Part shown: one piece after another, positions 1 through 8,694 of the stretch
Numbering within the stretch: the stretch's first letter is position 1
Layout: each line of letters begins with the position of its first letter
Origin: Colwellia psychrerythraea 34H
GTDB taxonomy: Bacteria > Pseudomonadota > Gammaproteobacteria > Enterobacterales > Alteromonadaceae
Direction: 5' to 3'
NCBI RefSeq assembly: GCF_000012325.1
Contig: NC_003910.7
Span: 1,302,001 to 1,366,000, forward strand
Length of the DNA: 64,000 nucleotides
Notes under the pieces: model-generated
The model's database searches: none
The model's input: only the letters and a program-made list of their open reading frames with translations
What the model was told of the DNA's origin: nothing
Translations under genes and position numbers: made by a program

Positions 1-61
1 GTGGTAGTCGAACAATGCTAGTTAGGGACTTTAATTATTCTATTGGATCTAGAGTGAGGGA

Positions 62-360
62 TGCGCGGAAATATCGCTGATATATGATTGTTCTCAGGGG
101 AAATATTCTTGATGTTCTAAATGGATATTTAGATGGGAAAGTTGCTTTTACCTAGAAGATGACTGCCGCAGTTCACATTTGTCCTGAACTGAACACAGGG
201 TGCACTTTTATTAAAGTAAAGAGCGAGAGGTGCGCGGAAATATCGTTGATAATTGATTGTTCTGAGGATAAATATTATTGATGTTCTAAATGAAGTTTCT
301 GAAAAAAAGTCGCTTCCAAGGTGCCGCAGTTCACATTTGTCCTGAACACCGGGTGTTCAG
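62..360. repeat. imperfect tandem duplication of the 6S RNA 3' region and its flank
   Basis: Two related units, about 62-205 and 231-360. The first parts (62-123 and 231-292) are offset by 169 bases and align almost throughout. A 26-base stretch is identical at 164-189 and 322-347, offset by 158. The second copy belongs to the real 6S RNA gene; in the first copy the terminal hairpin has decayed. The string GCGGAAATATC recurs at the head of each unit and inside the 6S RNA at 362-372, so it may have been the recombination point. Confidence 0.8.
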
Positions 361-487
361 GGCGGAAATATCATGCTAACCGTAGGCTTCCCGATACGAG
401 CCGGGCTTGCGCAAAAGTTAATAGTCAACTTCCTTAGGTAAAACTTATCGGCTCAGGGACATAGTTCACACACAAACACCCCAGAAG
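313..487 (-). ncRNA. ssrS: 6S RNA
   Basis: 6S RNA mimics an open promoter and sequesters sigma70 RNA polymerase. On the minus strand the ends pair as a 12-bp closing stem (476-487 with 313-324, including G-U pairs). The 5' half carries GUCCCUGAGCCGAUA, very close to the E. coli 6S segment, and the 3' half carries GGCUCG...GGGAAGCC and a hairpin (341-361) matching the E. coli apical arm. It lies directly downstream of zapA on the same strand, the standard zapA-ssrS order in gammaproteobacteria. Length of about 175-185 nt fits. The exact ends are inferred from the stem. Confidence 0.88.
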
Positions 488-649
488 ACAAACTTAGTAT
501 AGCGAAAAAAATATCATCGAATAAGCTTTATTTTGTAATTTTTCGTTGAGTGATGAGTATTTATTCGTTCTGTTTTATTTTTAGGCTTTAACTAACCGAA
601 GGGAATAATAAAATACAGAAAGGAGGTATAAAGAGTAAGCGACTAATGA

Positions 650-958
650 TTAAGCGATTTTTTTCTTTGTATGAGAAAGGGCTTGTTCTATAGTTGATTG
701 CAATAACATAATCTTTTGTTGATTATCTTCTTGCTCAATTTTTAATTGTTGTTGAGCTTTTAGTAAATCATTAGCCAAATTTAAGGCTGTCATCACTAAG
801 GTTTGCTCTGGAGTACTGATTACTTTGCTAGCGCCGGCTTTTATTAAACGATCGCTTAATACTTGTGCCGCAGATAATAAGGCAGTTTCTTGCCCTATTG
901 GGCAAGCTATTTTTAGCTTGCGATCAACAATGTTGATTTCCACAGTTCGTTGCGACAT
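650..958 (-). CDS. zapA: cell division protein ZapA
   Basis: ZapA binds FtsZ in the cytoplasm and bundles protofilaments at the division ring. The 102-residue protein has the usual N-terminal beta motif (VEINIVDRKLKIACPIGQE), a middle helical segment (MTALNLANDLL) and a C-terminal coiled coil rich in Q, E and K (LKAQQQLKIEQEDNQQ) that forms the tetramer. Length is normal for the family. It is divergent from ygfB and upstream of 6S RNA on the same strand, the arrangement seen in E. coli. The identification rests on sequence pattern plus this conserved context. Confidence 0.92.
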   Translation of the reverse strand: MSQRTVEINIVDRKLKIACPIGQETALLSAAQVLSDRLIKAGASKVISTPEQTLVMTALNLANDLLKAQQQLKIEQEDNQQKIMLLQSTIEQALSHTKKKIA

Positions 959-1161
959 TTACAAAAAATTCCAAGTATTATTAATAATATAGGTAAGATC
1001 AAAGCTATTTTAGCTTATTATTTTTAATGATAGCGATGCTGAGCTCCCTATGCAAGTAAATAGCGCGCTTTATGGTCATTTTCTGTTATTTTCCTTTTCT
1101 GTCATTTTCGGCAGTGATACCATTACTTCCCATAACTCCCTGCAAGTATAGAAAGTAAATC

Positions 1162-1764
1162 ATGACTGAAATAACCTCAAATAACGATACCGACAAAAAC
1201 TTAATCGACTTTGCTACGATGCAAGCCATTTTGACCAGCGAAGATGTGAAGTCCCATGCCAGTGAACTTCATGGTGTATTAACAGGGTTAGTTTGTGCTG
1301 GTTTTGAATTTGAAGATCAAGGTTATGTAGCCATGCTGCATGATTTATTCAATGAGGGTGATGGCTTTCCAACGGCAGTAAAAAAAGCACTCAAGCAAAT
1401 GTATAGTGAATTGTGGAGCAGCATCTTAGATGACAGTTATAGTTTTAACCTTTTACTTCCCGATGATGATGACTCTATAGCTGAACGTGGTCATGCCTTA
1501 AGTGTATGGGTACAAGGTTTTAACTTAGGCTTTGGTTTACAGCAAAAAGATAGCCCAGTTGTTTCTGACGAAGTTAAAGAAGTACTGACTGATTTTGGCG
1601 AAATTGCTAACTTATCTGATGACATGGAAGAAGATGAAGATACTGAGCAAGCGTATTTTGAAATTGGGGAATATGTTCGAATCTCTGCTTTATTATGTTT
1701 TAGTGAACTAGCAACACCGCCAAATAATGAAAGCAATAACGAAGATAAAAAGATAATTCACTAA
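1162..1764 (+). CDS. ygfB: UPF0149 family protein YgfB
   Basis: A 200-residue acidic cytoplasmic protein of the UPF0149 family. Recognisable family blocks are the HGVLTGLVCAG segment near residue 38, LLHDL-like MLHDLFNEG, LPDDDD near residue 100, WVQGFNLGFG, and the C-terminal EYVRISALLCF. The E. coli relative is about 192 residues and has the same block order. It begins the ygfB-pepP-ubiH-ubiI series, with 102 bases before pepP. The ATG at 1162 has only a weak ribosome binding site. Molecular function in most bacteria is poorly defined; in Pseudomonas a homologue affects antibiotic resistance regulation. Confidence 0.9.
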   Translation: MTEITSNNDTDKNLIDFATMQAILTSEDVKSHASELHGVLTGLVCAGFEFEDQGYVAMLHDLFNEGDGFPTAVKKALKQMYSELWSSILDDSYSFNLLLPDDDDSIAERGHALSVWVQGFNLGFGLQQKDSPVVSDEVKEVLTDFGEIANLSDDMEEDEDTEQAYFEIGEYVRISALLCFSELATPPNNESNNEDKKIIH

Positions 1765-1866
1765 TCTTATAGTTTGCAAGGTACTTTCAAATAACTGTTA
1801 ACGAAATACAGTCAATAATTTACTGTTAGCAAAATAAGCACAACATTGAATAGGCGCGAATATTAC

Positions 1867-3252
1867 ATGACTACTAACCCTTTAAATGAAGCATCTTTAA
1901 GTAAAGTAACGTTAAGTAAATCACCAATGAGCCAATTACCATTGAGTGACTATGAAAAACATCGCGCTGCATTCATGGCTAACATGCCAAATAATAGTAT
2001 TGCACTGTTTGCTGCTGCAAGTGAACTTACCCGCAGTAACGATACCGAATTTCCGTTTTGTCAGAACAAAAACTTCTTCTACTTAACAGGGTTTAATGAA
2101 CCTGATGCTTTGTTAGTTTTACTTAAAAATGAACAAGGCCAAAATAAGTCTGTCTTATTCTCATTACCTAAAGATGCTTTACATGAAATTTGGCAGGGCA
2201 GACGCATTGGTCAAATCAAAGCTGTGCAAGAATATGGTGTTGATGAAAGTTTTGAAGTAGCAGATGTTGAGACCCTACTGTCTGATTATCTTGACGGTAA
2301 AAGCCAAGTGCTATTTGGTTTTAGTGATCATGATTTTGCTGCCCAAGTTTTTACTTGGTTAAAGCAAGTGAAAAGTAACATACGTCAGGGAGCTAAAACA
2401 CCACAACACCTTGCGGATGCTGACCCTATAGTTGCAGAGTTACGTTTAATTAAAACCGAAAATGAATTGGCCTTGATGCGCCAAGCGAATCATATATCTG
2501 GCTTAGCACACCAACGCGCTATGCAAAAATGCCAAGTGGGCAAATTTGAATACCAAATGGAAGCCGAAATTCTTCATGAATTTGCTCGCCATGGTGCAAG
2601 GCATCCAGCTTACGCCAGTATTGTTGCGGGCGGTGATAACGCCAATATTCTTCATTACACCGATAATAGCGATGTATTGAAAAATAATGAGTTACTACTA
2701 ATTGATGCCGGCGCTGAGTTATCGGGTTATGCCGCAGATATTACCCGTACCTTCCCAGTTAATGGACAATTCACCACAGAGCAAAAGGCCATTTATCAAT
2801 TAGTGCTAGATGCTAAAAACCTTGCTATTAACGCCATTAAGCCCGGTATGTCTTTTGCCAAATTAAATATCTTAACCAATGCGTTTTTAACGCAAGGTTT
2901 AGTGGATTTGGGCATAATTGAAGGCGATTTAACCGAACTAATTAGCGATAAAAAAGTAAAAGAGTACTTTATTCATGGCTTGGGTCACTGGTTAGGGTTA
3001 GATGTTCATGATGTTGGTGATTATCATATTAATACTGATAGAGAACAGCTCCGCGCCTTTGAAGTTGGCATGGTTATGACTATCGAACCCGGTATATATA
3101 TCCCACTAAGTGATCATAGCGTTGACGAAAAGTGGCGTGGTATTGGTGTACGTATTGAAGACAATATTGCCGTAACTGCAACGGGATTTGAAAACCTTAC
3201 CGCTAATTCACCACAAACGATTGAAGATATCGAAGCCTTGATGAAAGCATAA
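1867..3252 (+). CDS. pepP: Xaa-Pro aminopeptidase PepP
   Basis: Aminopeptidase P, a dimetal (usually Mn) cytoplasmic peptidase that removes an N-terminal residue preceding proline. The N-terminal AMP_N domain shows SELTRSNDTEFPFCQNKNFF and YLTGFNEPDALLVL. The C-terminal pita-bread fold carries the metal ligands: LLIDAGAE and ADITRTFP (Asp pair), HGLGHWLGLDVHD (His), TIEPGIY (Glu) and GVRIED (Glu). A TTG at 1846 would add seven residues; I prefer the ATG at 1867, and an internal ATG at 1927 matches the E. coli start best. None has a strong ribosome binding site. Length about 461 versus about 441 in E. coli, the excess being N-terminal. Confidence 0.93.
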   Translation: MTTNPLNEASLSKVTLSKSPMSQLPLSDYEKHRAAFMANMPNNSIALFAAASELTRSNDTEFPFCQNKNFFYLTGFNEPDALLVLLKNEQGQNKSVLFSLPKDALHEIWQGRRIGQIKAVQEYGVDESFEVADVETLLSDYLDGKSQVLFGFSDHDFAAQVFTWLKQVKSNIRQGAKTPQHLADADPIVAELRLIKTENELALMRQANHISGLAHQRAMQKCQVGKFEYQMEAEILHEFARHGARHPAYASIVAGGDNANILHYTDNSDVLKNNELLLIDAGAELSGYAADITRTFPVNGQFTTEQKAIYQLVLDAKNLAINAIKPGMSFAKLNILTNAFLTQGLVDLGIIEGDLTELISDKKVKEYFIHGLGHWLGLDVHDVGDYHINTDREQLRAFEVGMVMTIEPGIYIPLSDHSVDEKWRGIGVRIEDNIAVTATGFENLTANSPQTIEDIEALMKA

Positions 3253-3429
3253 ACAGCTTTATGTTCTGCTTTATTCGCTCAGTTAATTGTTTAGTGATTA
3301 GAGCCTAGTATTGTATTCATTAACGTAGCTATATCAATAAAGTGCGAGCAGAAGTTAAGTAAACTAATGATATGTTAACGATAAAATAGTACAACCAACA
3401 TTAATGCCAATACTACTATCAATAATAAG

Positions 3430-4752
3430 ATGAACGCTATGGAAAACAGTAACCAACATTTTGATGTCATTATCTCAGGCGGCGGCTTATCTGGTAGCCT
3501 AATGGCGTTAAGTTTAAGTCAACTTTCTAAAGCCGATGGTAGTTTACTATCCATCGCGATTATTGAAGCCCAAGCTTTTAATCAAACCAGTTCAGCAGCT
3601 GAGACCTCCCTTTTTGATGAACGTGTTTTAGCACTCTCTCACGGTAGCGCTAAATACCTAGCTAAGCTGGGTGCATGGCAATATCTAAAAGATGATGCCA
3701 GTGCCATTACGGATATTGATATTTCTGATCGTGGTCACTTTGCCAAAGCAAGGTTAACGGCAAAGGAATATGACGTTAATGCCCTTGGTTATGTCATCGA
3801 AATGGCACTTATTGGTAAAGCGCAACTAAAAGCACTAAGTGACCATACGACTAATGTCAAAAATAGCAGTGCAACAAATAGCACAGCGATAAAAAAGAAC
3901 ATTCACTGGTTTAGCCCTGACTCAATAGCTGACATTACTTGGCAAGAACGCAACAAGAGTGCAGCTGACAAAACGCAGGTAAAGGTTACGCTTAATTCAG
4001 GTGAAACCTTGTCAGCAAAGCTACTACTTGGTTGTGATGGTGCTCATTCCCCAGTAAGAAAGCTTGCCAATATTGACGTCACTTGTGATGATTATCAGCA
4101 AGTTGCCTTAATTGCTAATGTTTCAACCAGCAAAGCACATCATCATAAAGCCTTTGAACGGTTTACTCCGTTTGGCCCCATTGCCATGTTGCCGTTAAAA
4201 TCATTAAAGACAAAATCCTCAGCTGCTGGCGCATCACGTTGTTCACTTGTTTGGACTATGACGCCAGAGCAAGCAGCAGAAATTAAACACTTAAGCGATG
4301 ATGATTTTAAAGTTGAGTTAGAGCGCGCATTTGGTAGCTACCTCGGCGCAATCACCCATGTGGGTAAACGTGATACTTATCCCTTGGTGTTATTACAAGC
4401 ACAACAGCAAACCTATCACCGCATGGCGTTGGTGGGAAATGCCTCACATACAATTCACCCCATTGCAGGGCAAGGTTTTAACCTAGGCTTACGTGATGTT
4501 GAGGTGATGACTGACCTAGTTAAAAACGCCTTAGCAGCAGGACAAGATATTGGTAATTTTGCCTTATTACATAGTTATCAAATGAATAGAGCGAAAGATC
4601 AGCAGCAAGTTATTCAATTAACAGATTCATTGGTGACATTATTCGCTAATGATTTACCGCCATTAGTCGTTGGCCGAAATATTGGCTTACAAGCACTTAA
4701 TATTATGTCGCCGTTAAAAAATGCTTTAGTTAAGAAGACCATGGGTTATTAA
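3430..4752 (+). CDS. ubiH: 2-octaprenyl-6-methoxyphenol hydroxylase UbiH
   Basis: FAD-dependent monooxygenase of ubiquinone biosynthesis, hydroxylating the ring at C1 on a membrane-associated complex. The N-terminal dinucleotide-binding motif is DVIISGGGLSGS, the middle motif is LLGCDGAHSPVR (DG motif) and the C-terminal FAD motif is LVGNASHTIHPIAGQGFNLGLRD. The GN in place of GD matches E. coli UbiH (LVGNAAQTLHPIAGQGFNLG) and helps separate it from UbiI. The C-terminal NIMSPLKNALVKKTMGY also fits. It is about 440 residues long, with low-complexity inserts (for example around residues 137-150). The next gene is its paralogue ubiI. Confidence 0.93.
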   Translation: MNAMENSNQHFDVIISGGGLSGSLMALSLSQLSKADGSLLSIAIIEAQAFNQTSSAAETSLFDERVLALSHGSAKYLAKLGAWQYLKDDASAITDIDISDRGHFAKARLTAKEYDVNALGYVIEMALIGKAQLKALSDHTTNVKNSSATNSTAIKKNIHWFSPDSIADITWQERNKSAADKTQVKVTLNSGETLSAKLLLGCDGAHSPVRKLANIDVTCDDYQQVALIANVSTSKAHHHKAFERFTPFGPIAMLPLKSLKTKSSAAGASRCSLVWTMTPEQAAEIKHLSDDDFKVELERAFGSYLGAITHVGKRDTYPLVLLQAQQQTYHRMALVGNASHTIHPIAGQGFNLGLRDVEVMTDLVKNALAAGQDIGNFALLHSYQMNRAKDQQQVIQLTDSLVTLFANDLPPLVVGRNIGLQALNIMSPLKNALVKKTMGY

Positions 4753-4848
4753 TTATCGAACTATTGCCGCAGAATACTAGGCAAATAACTTAATCATGTA
4801 TTACAAAACCAGTGTAATTTACACATGGTTTACCTTGAAGAGAACAAG

Positions 4849-6177
4849 ATGCAAAAATTTGATGTATTAATTGTCGGTGCAGGCATGGTGGGTTTAACGC
4901 TTGCGTTAGCTTTACGTAAAACTAGTCAGCTAAAAATTGCCATGGTTGATACCTTAGCGGTGCCTGAACTTGATGAGAATATAGATGTTAGAGTGAGTGC
5001 TATTAATGTAGCTAGCAAAAATATCTTTGCTAATTTAGGCGTTTGGTCTGCTCTTGAAAACAGCCGAGTACAAGATTATCAACACATGCATGTTTGGGAT
5101 AAAGCAGGGTTAGGTAAGCTCGATTTTTCAGCCAAAGACAGTGCTAGTTTTCCCTCAGAAGATAACCTTGGTTGGATCATTGAAAACAAAGTGATTCGCC
5201 ACGCACTATGGCAACAAGCTGAACTTGATGAAGATATTCATTTTTTTACTGATAATAAGTTAGCCAGTATTAGTCAGGGTGACAGTGAAGTCTTTGCCAC
5301 CTTTGCCACTGACTCTGCTACTCATAACTCTGCAAGTAATAGCAGCAGCACACCAACAGCACCTATTATCGCTAAACTTGTTGTTGGCGCTGACGGTGCA
5401 AACTCATGGGTACGCCAGCAAATGAACATGGCGATGATCTTTAAAGATTATGACCACCACGCTATTGTTGCGACAGTAGAATGTCCACAAGGCCATAATA
5501 ATACCGCTTGGCAAGTGTTCTTACCTACAGGACCATTAGCCTTTTTACCGCTAAGATCTGCACAATCAGCATCGTCAACAGCGGGCATCGCTGATCCAGT
5601 AAATAATTTATGTTCTATTGTCTATTCAACCTCACCAGATGATGCAAAACGTTTAATCGCACTTGATGCCACTGAATTTGCTAAAGAGTTAACGGCAGCC
5701 AGTGATGGTAAATTAGGGGATATTACCCTTAAAAGTGAGCGTTTTACTTACCCATTAACCATGCGGTTAGCGCAAGACTTTGTTAAAGACCGCGTAGTGC
5801 TTATTGGCGATGCTGCTCATACCATACATCCGCTTGCAGGGCAGGGCGTGAATCTAGGTTTACTTGATGCCGCGGCTTTAGCGCAAACCTTAACAGCAAA
5901 ACTTAATGAACATGATGACAATCACGCTGAGCTCGTTAATACATCAGATCTTAAAGCGTTCTCTCGCTGGCGTAAAAGTGAAGCCACTGAAATGATCACC
6001 GCGATGGCTGGAATAAAACAAGCCTTCGCTCCACAGCAGTCACCTGTTAAATTAATCCGTGGTGTCGGCATGAATATTCTTAATAACTTTGCCCCAGCTA
6101 AAAACCGTCTTATCGCACAAGCGTTAGGCATTAAAGCAGACTTGCCAGCACTTGCTTATCAAAAAGACGCACTGTAA
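4849..6177 (+). CDS. ubiI: ubiquinone C5-hydroxylase UbiI (VisC)
   Basis: FAD monooxygenase paralogous to UbiH, last in the ygfB-pepP-ubiH-ubiI series. Motifs are VLIVGAGMVGLTLAL at the N-terminus, LVVGADGANSWVR in the middle and VLIGDAAHTIHPLAGQGVNLGLLD near residue 315. The position after ubiH identifies it as the UbiI/VisC member, which hydroxylates C5 of the ring. I place the start at the ATG at 4849, which has GAAGAG about seven bases upstream and begins directly before the FAD motif; the ATG at 4825 would add eight residues. There is a serine/threonine-rich insert near residues 155-170. Confidence 0.9.
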   Translation: MQKFDVLIVGAGMVGLTLALALRKTSQLKIAMVDTLAVPELDENIDVRVSAINVASKNIFANLGVWSALENSRVQDYQHMHVWDKAGLGKLDFSAKDSASFPSEDNLGWIIENKVIRHALWQQAELDEDIHFFTDNKLASISQGDSEVFATFATDSATHNSASNSSSTPTAPIIAKLVVGADGANSWVRQQMNMAMIFKDYDHHAIVATVECPQGHNNTAWQVFLPTGPLAFLPLRSAQSASSTAGIADPVNNLCSIVYSTSPDDAKRLIALDATEFAKELTAASDGKLGDITLKSERFTYPLTMRLAQDFVKDRVVLIGDAAHTIHPLAGQGVNLGLLDAAALAQTLTAKLNEHDDNHAELVNTSDLKAFSRWRKSEATEMITAMAGIKQAFAPQQSPVKLIRGVGMNILNNFAPAKNRLIAQALGIKADLPALAYQKDAL

Positions 6178-6797
6178 CGCTATTATTTGAAAGAGTAATA
6201 GATGAGCTAATAGATAAAGTTATAAGAAGGGTACTTGTCAGGGTATAGCAATAATAGTTATACCCAACTTTCTTGAAAGTGGCGAGTTCAACGAGAGTTA
6301 ATTATACCGGTTAATAACGCCGGTAAATCAGGCTATATTACTGCATTACCTTATCAATACCTTCCTATAGTTTCCTAGGCGGTCTGCACTTTTCAATAAG
6401 CGGCATCTAGCTAACCGCTAGGTCAAAATCAATAAGCTTATATAAAGCGTTGCTGAACTAACTCTTCGAAAATGCCTGAGAAGACATATTATTGTTGCCA
6501 TCCTTTTTAAATAAATAAGCTTTTAAAAGACGAGATCTTGAGCTTTCGTCGCTCAATTGTCCTAAAAAACGCCTCTTCAAGAAGAATGACCATAAAATCT
6601 TATTGGCTTTTATTTGTTCTATGCCTATATCACCGAGCCAATAATGAGATTAATTTTGTAAGGTGGATGTTTTGAAAATATAATTCTGATTTTGAATAAA
6701 ACTCGGGTTTATATTTTATAAATTTGGATTTTTCTGTTGAATCAACAGCAAGTGACAGCTATAATCAGTTAACTTTGAAAATTCTTAGGTGGAACAC
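6178..6797. other. 620-base intergenic region before gcvT with decayed repeats
   Basis: No gene is visible. A hairpin at 6241-6265 (GGGTATA / TATACCC) is followed by sequence resembling the left end of the repeat at 46992, so this seems to hold a decayed copy. A second small dyad (TACCGG / CCGGTA) lies near 6305-6325, and a loose one (CCTAGGCGGT / ACCGCTAGG) spans about 6376-6423. I looked for a glycine riboswitch and did not find its conserved core. Confidence 0.6.
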
Positions 6798-7886
6798 ATG
6801 ACTAATAAAACAGTATTACATGCAAAGCATTTAGCTTCAGGCGCAAAAATGGTTGATTTCTTTGGCTGGGATATGCCTATCAACTACGGCTCTCAAATTG
6901 AAGAGCATCACGCAGTAAGAACCGATGCCGGCATGTTTGATGTTTCACACATGACGATTGTTGATGTGCAAGGCGCAGATGCAAAAGCTTTCTTACGTCG
7001 TTTAGTAATTAACGATGTTGCTAAGTTAGCAACACCGGGTAAAGCGTTATACACAGGTATGTTAAATGAAGAAGGCGGCGTGATTGATGATTTAATCATC
7101 TACTTCTTCTCAGATACTGATTACCGTTTAGTTGTTAACTCAGCGACACGTGTAAAAGATCTTGCTTGGATGACTAAGCAATCTACAGGTTTTGATATCA
7201 CTATCACTGAACGTCCTGAATTTGGCATGCTTGCCGTACAGGGCCCAGAAGCGAAAGCAAAAGTAGCTAAACTATTAACAGCAGAGCAAATCGAAGCTGT
7301 TGAAGGCATGAAACCTTTCTTTGGTGTGCAAGTAGGTGATTTATTTATTGCCACTACAGGTTATACTGGTGAAGACGGTTACGAAATTATAGTACCAAAT
7401 AATTCAGCTGAAGATTTTTGGCAAAAACTATTAGACGAAGGTGTAGTTCCTTGTGGTCTAGGTGCTCGTGATACACTACGTTTAGAAGCTGGCATGAACC
7501 TTTACGGTTTAGATATGGATGAAACTGTTTCGCCATTAGCCGCTAACATGGCGTGGACAATCAGCTGGGAACCTACAGACCGTGACTTTATCGGTCGTGA
7601 CGTATTAACAGCTCAAAAAGCAGCGGGTGATCAACCTAAGCTTGTTGGTTTAGTACTAGAAGCAAAAGGTGTGCTTCGTTCACATCAAGTTGTTGTGACT
7701 GAATTTGGCAATGGTGAAATTACTTCTGGCACGTTCTCGCCAACGTTAGGCCACAGTGTTGCTTTAGCACGTGTTCCACGTAGCGTGAAAGTAGGCGATA
7801 CAATCGAAGTTGAAATGCGTAAAAAACTGATTAAAGTTCAGGTTACAAAACCTAGTTTCGTTCGTAACGGCAAAAAAGTTTTCTAA
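6798..7886 (+). CDS. gcvT: glycine cleavage system T protein (aminomethyltransferase)
   Basis: Transfers the methylene group from aminomethyl-lipoyl-GcvH to tetrahydrofolate and releases ammonia. The 362-residue protein shows [20 protein letters not shown] at the N-terminus, GMFDVSHM, the folate-binding [12 protein letters not shown] and [18 protein letters not shown], and the C-terminal barrel ([15 protein letters not shown]). I start at the ATG at 6798, eight bases after AGGTGG; a GTG at 6789 overlaps that ribosome binding site and is less likely. First of gcvT-gcvH-gcvP, with a 131-base gap before gcvH. The long leader may carry regulation, but no riboswitch was recognised. Confidence 0.96.
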   Translation: MTNKTVLHAKHLASGAKMVDFFGWDMPINYGSQIEEHHAVRTDAGMFDVSHMTIVDVQGADAKAFLRRLVINDVAKLATPGKALYTGMLNEEGGVIDDLIIYFFSDTDYRLVVNSATRVKDLAWMTKQSTGFDITITERPEFGMLAVQGPEAKAKVAKLLTAEQIEAVEGMKPFFGVQVGDLFIATTGYTGEDGYEIIVPNNSAEDFWQKLLDEGVVPCGLGARDTLRLEAGMNLYGLDMDETVSPLAANMAWTISWEPTDRDFIGRDVLTAQKAAGDQPKLVGLVLEAKGVLRSHQVVVTEFGNGEITSGTFSPTLGHSVALARVPRSVKVGDTIEVEMRKKLIKVQVTKPSFVRNGKKVF

Positions 7887-8017
7887 TTGAAAATTAAGTT
7901 AGATGTTCTATATTATAGAGTAGCTAATCTAAATAATTATTCTACTGAGTAACTTAACGTGAAAACGTGGTTACTTTATTTCAAAAAAAATTAAAATTTT
8001 AAACAGGAAAAATAAAA

Positions 8018-8407
8018 ATGAGCAACATTCCTTCAGAATTAAAATATGCAACTTCACACGAATGGGTTCGCGTTGACAGCGACGGTATCGCTACAGTTGG
8101 TATCAGTGAACATGCCCAAGGCCTTTTAGGTGATATGGTATTTGTTGAATTACCTGACGTTGATGATTCAATCAGCGCTGGTGATGATGTTGCTGTTGCA
8201 GAATCAGTAAAAGCAGCTTCAGACATTTACGCACCAGTTTCAGGTACTGTTGTTGCAATCAACGAAGCACTTGAAGACGCTCCTGAGTTACTTAACTCTG
8301 ACGCTTTTGGTGAAGGTTGGTTATTTCAAGTTAAACTTGACGATGTAAGTGAGTTAGAAAACTTACTTGATGCAGAAGGTTATAAGAACTCTATCGACGA
8401 AGATTAA
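8018..8407 (+). CDS. gcvH: glycine cleavage system H protein
   Basis: Lipoyl carrier that shuttles the aminomethyl group between GcvP, GcvT and the L protein. The 129-residue protein has the family start ([37 protein letters not shown]) and the lipoylation site, the lysine in [19 protein letters not shown] near residue 65. A good ribosome binding site (CAGGAAAA) precedes the ATG. It sits between gcvT and gcvP in the same direction, the normal gammaproteobacterial order. Confidence 0.97.
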   Translation: MSNIPSELKYATSHEWVRVDSDGIATVGISEHAQGLLGDMVFVELPDVDDSISAGDDVAVAESVKAASDIYAPVSGTVVAINEALEDAPELLNSDAFGEGWLFQVKLDDVSELENLLDAEGYKNSIDED

Positions 8408-8622
8408 TTTTCGGTCACATTCAGCGTTTATGCTGCGTTGCTTTTATTAATCGTCTAAATCCCTTTTATTAGGGGAGAGTGTACTAAGCTCAATAGACTC
8501 ATAATTTTAGCGCCTTGCCTAAAAGCCGACTGTTTACGAAAAATTTTAGCTTCCCTTATCAAGTTTAGGCGACACAGCCGAAACATTGATTAGCTAAGCT
8601 AAAAAAATTAGTTCTTAATATT

Positions 8623-8658
8623 AAGCCTCTTACTCATTAGGTTTGAGGCTTTCTTTTA
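8623..8658 (+). terminator. intrinsic terminator or attenuator between gcvH and gcvP
   Basis: Stem AAGCCTC (8623-8629) with GAGGCTT (8645-8651), a 15-base loop and then TCTTTTA. It lies in the 287-base gap between gcvH and gcvP, about 40 bases before the gcvP start, so it could end gcvTH transcripts or tune gcvP expression. The large loop makes it a moderate-strength candidate. Confidence 0.5.
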
Positions 8659-8694
8659 TTCTAGATTAGTACAATTTATTTAAGTGAAACTTTT

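Noticed and set aside
6178..6797. Glycine riboswitch before gcvT
   Set aside because: I looked for its conserved core on both strands and saw none; only unrelated dyads and repeat fragments.
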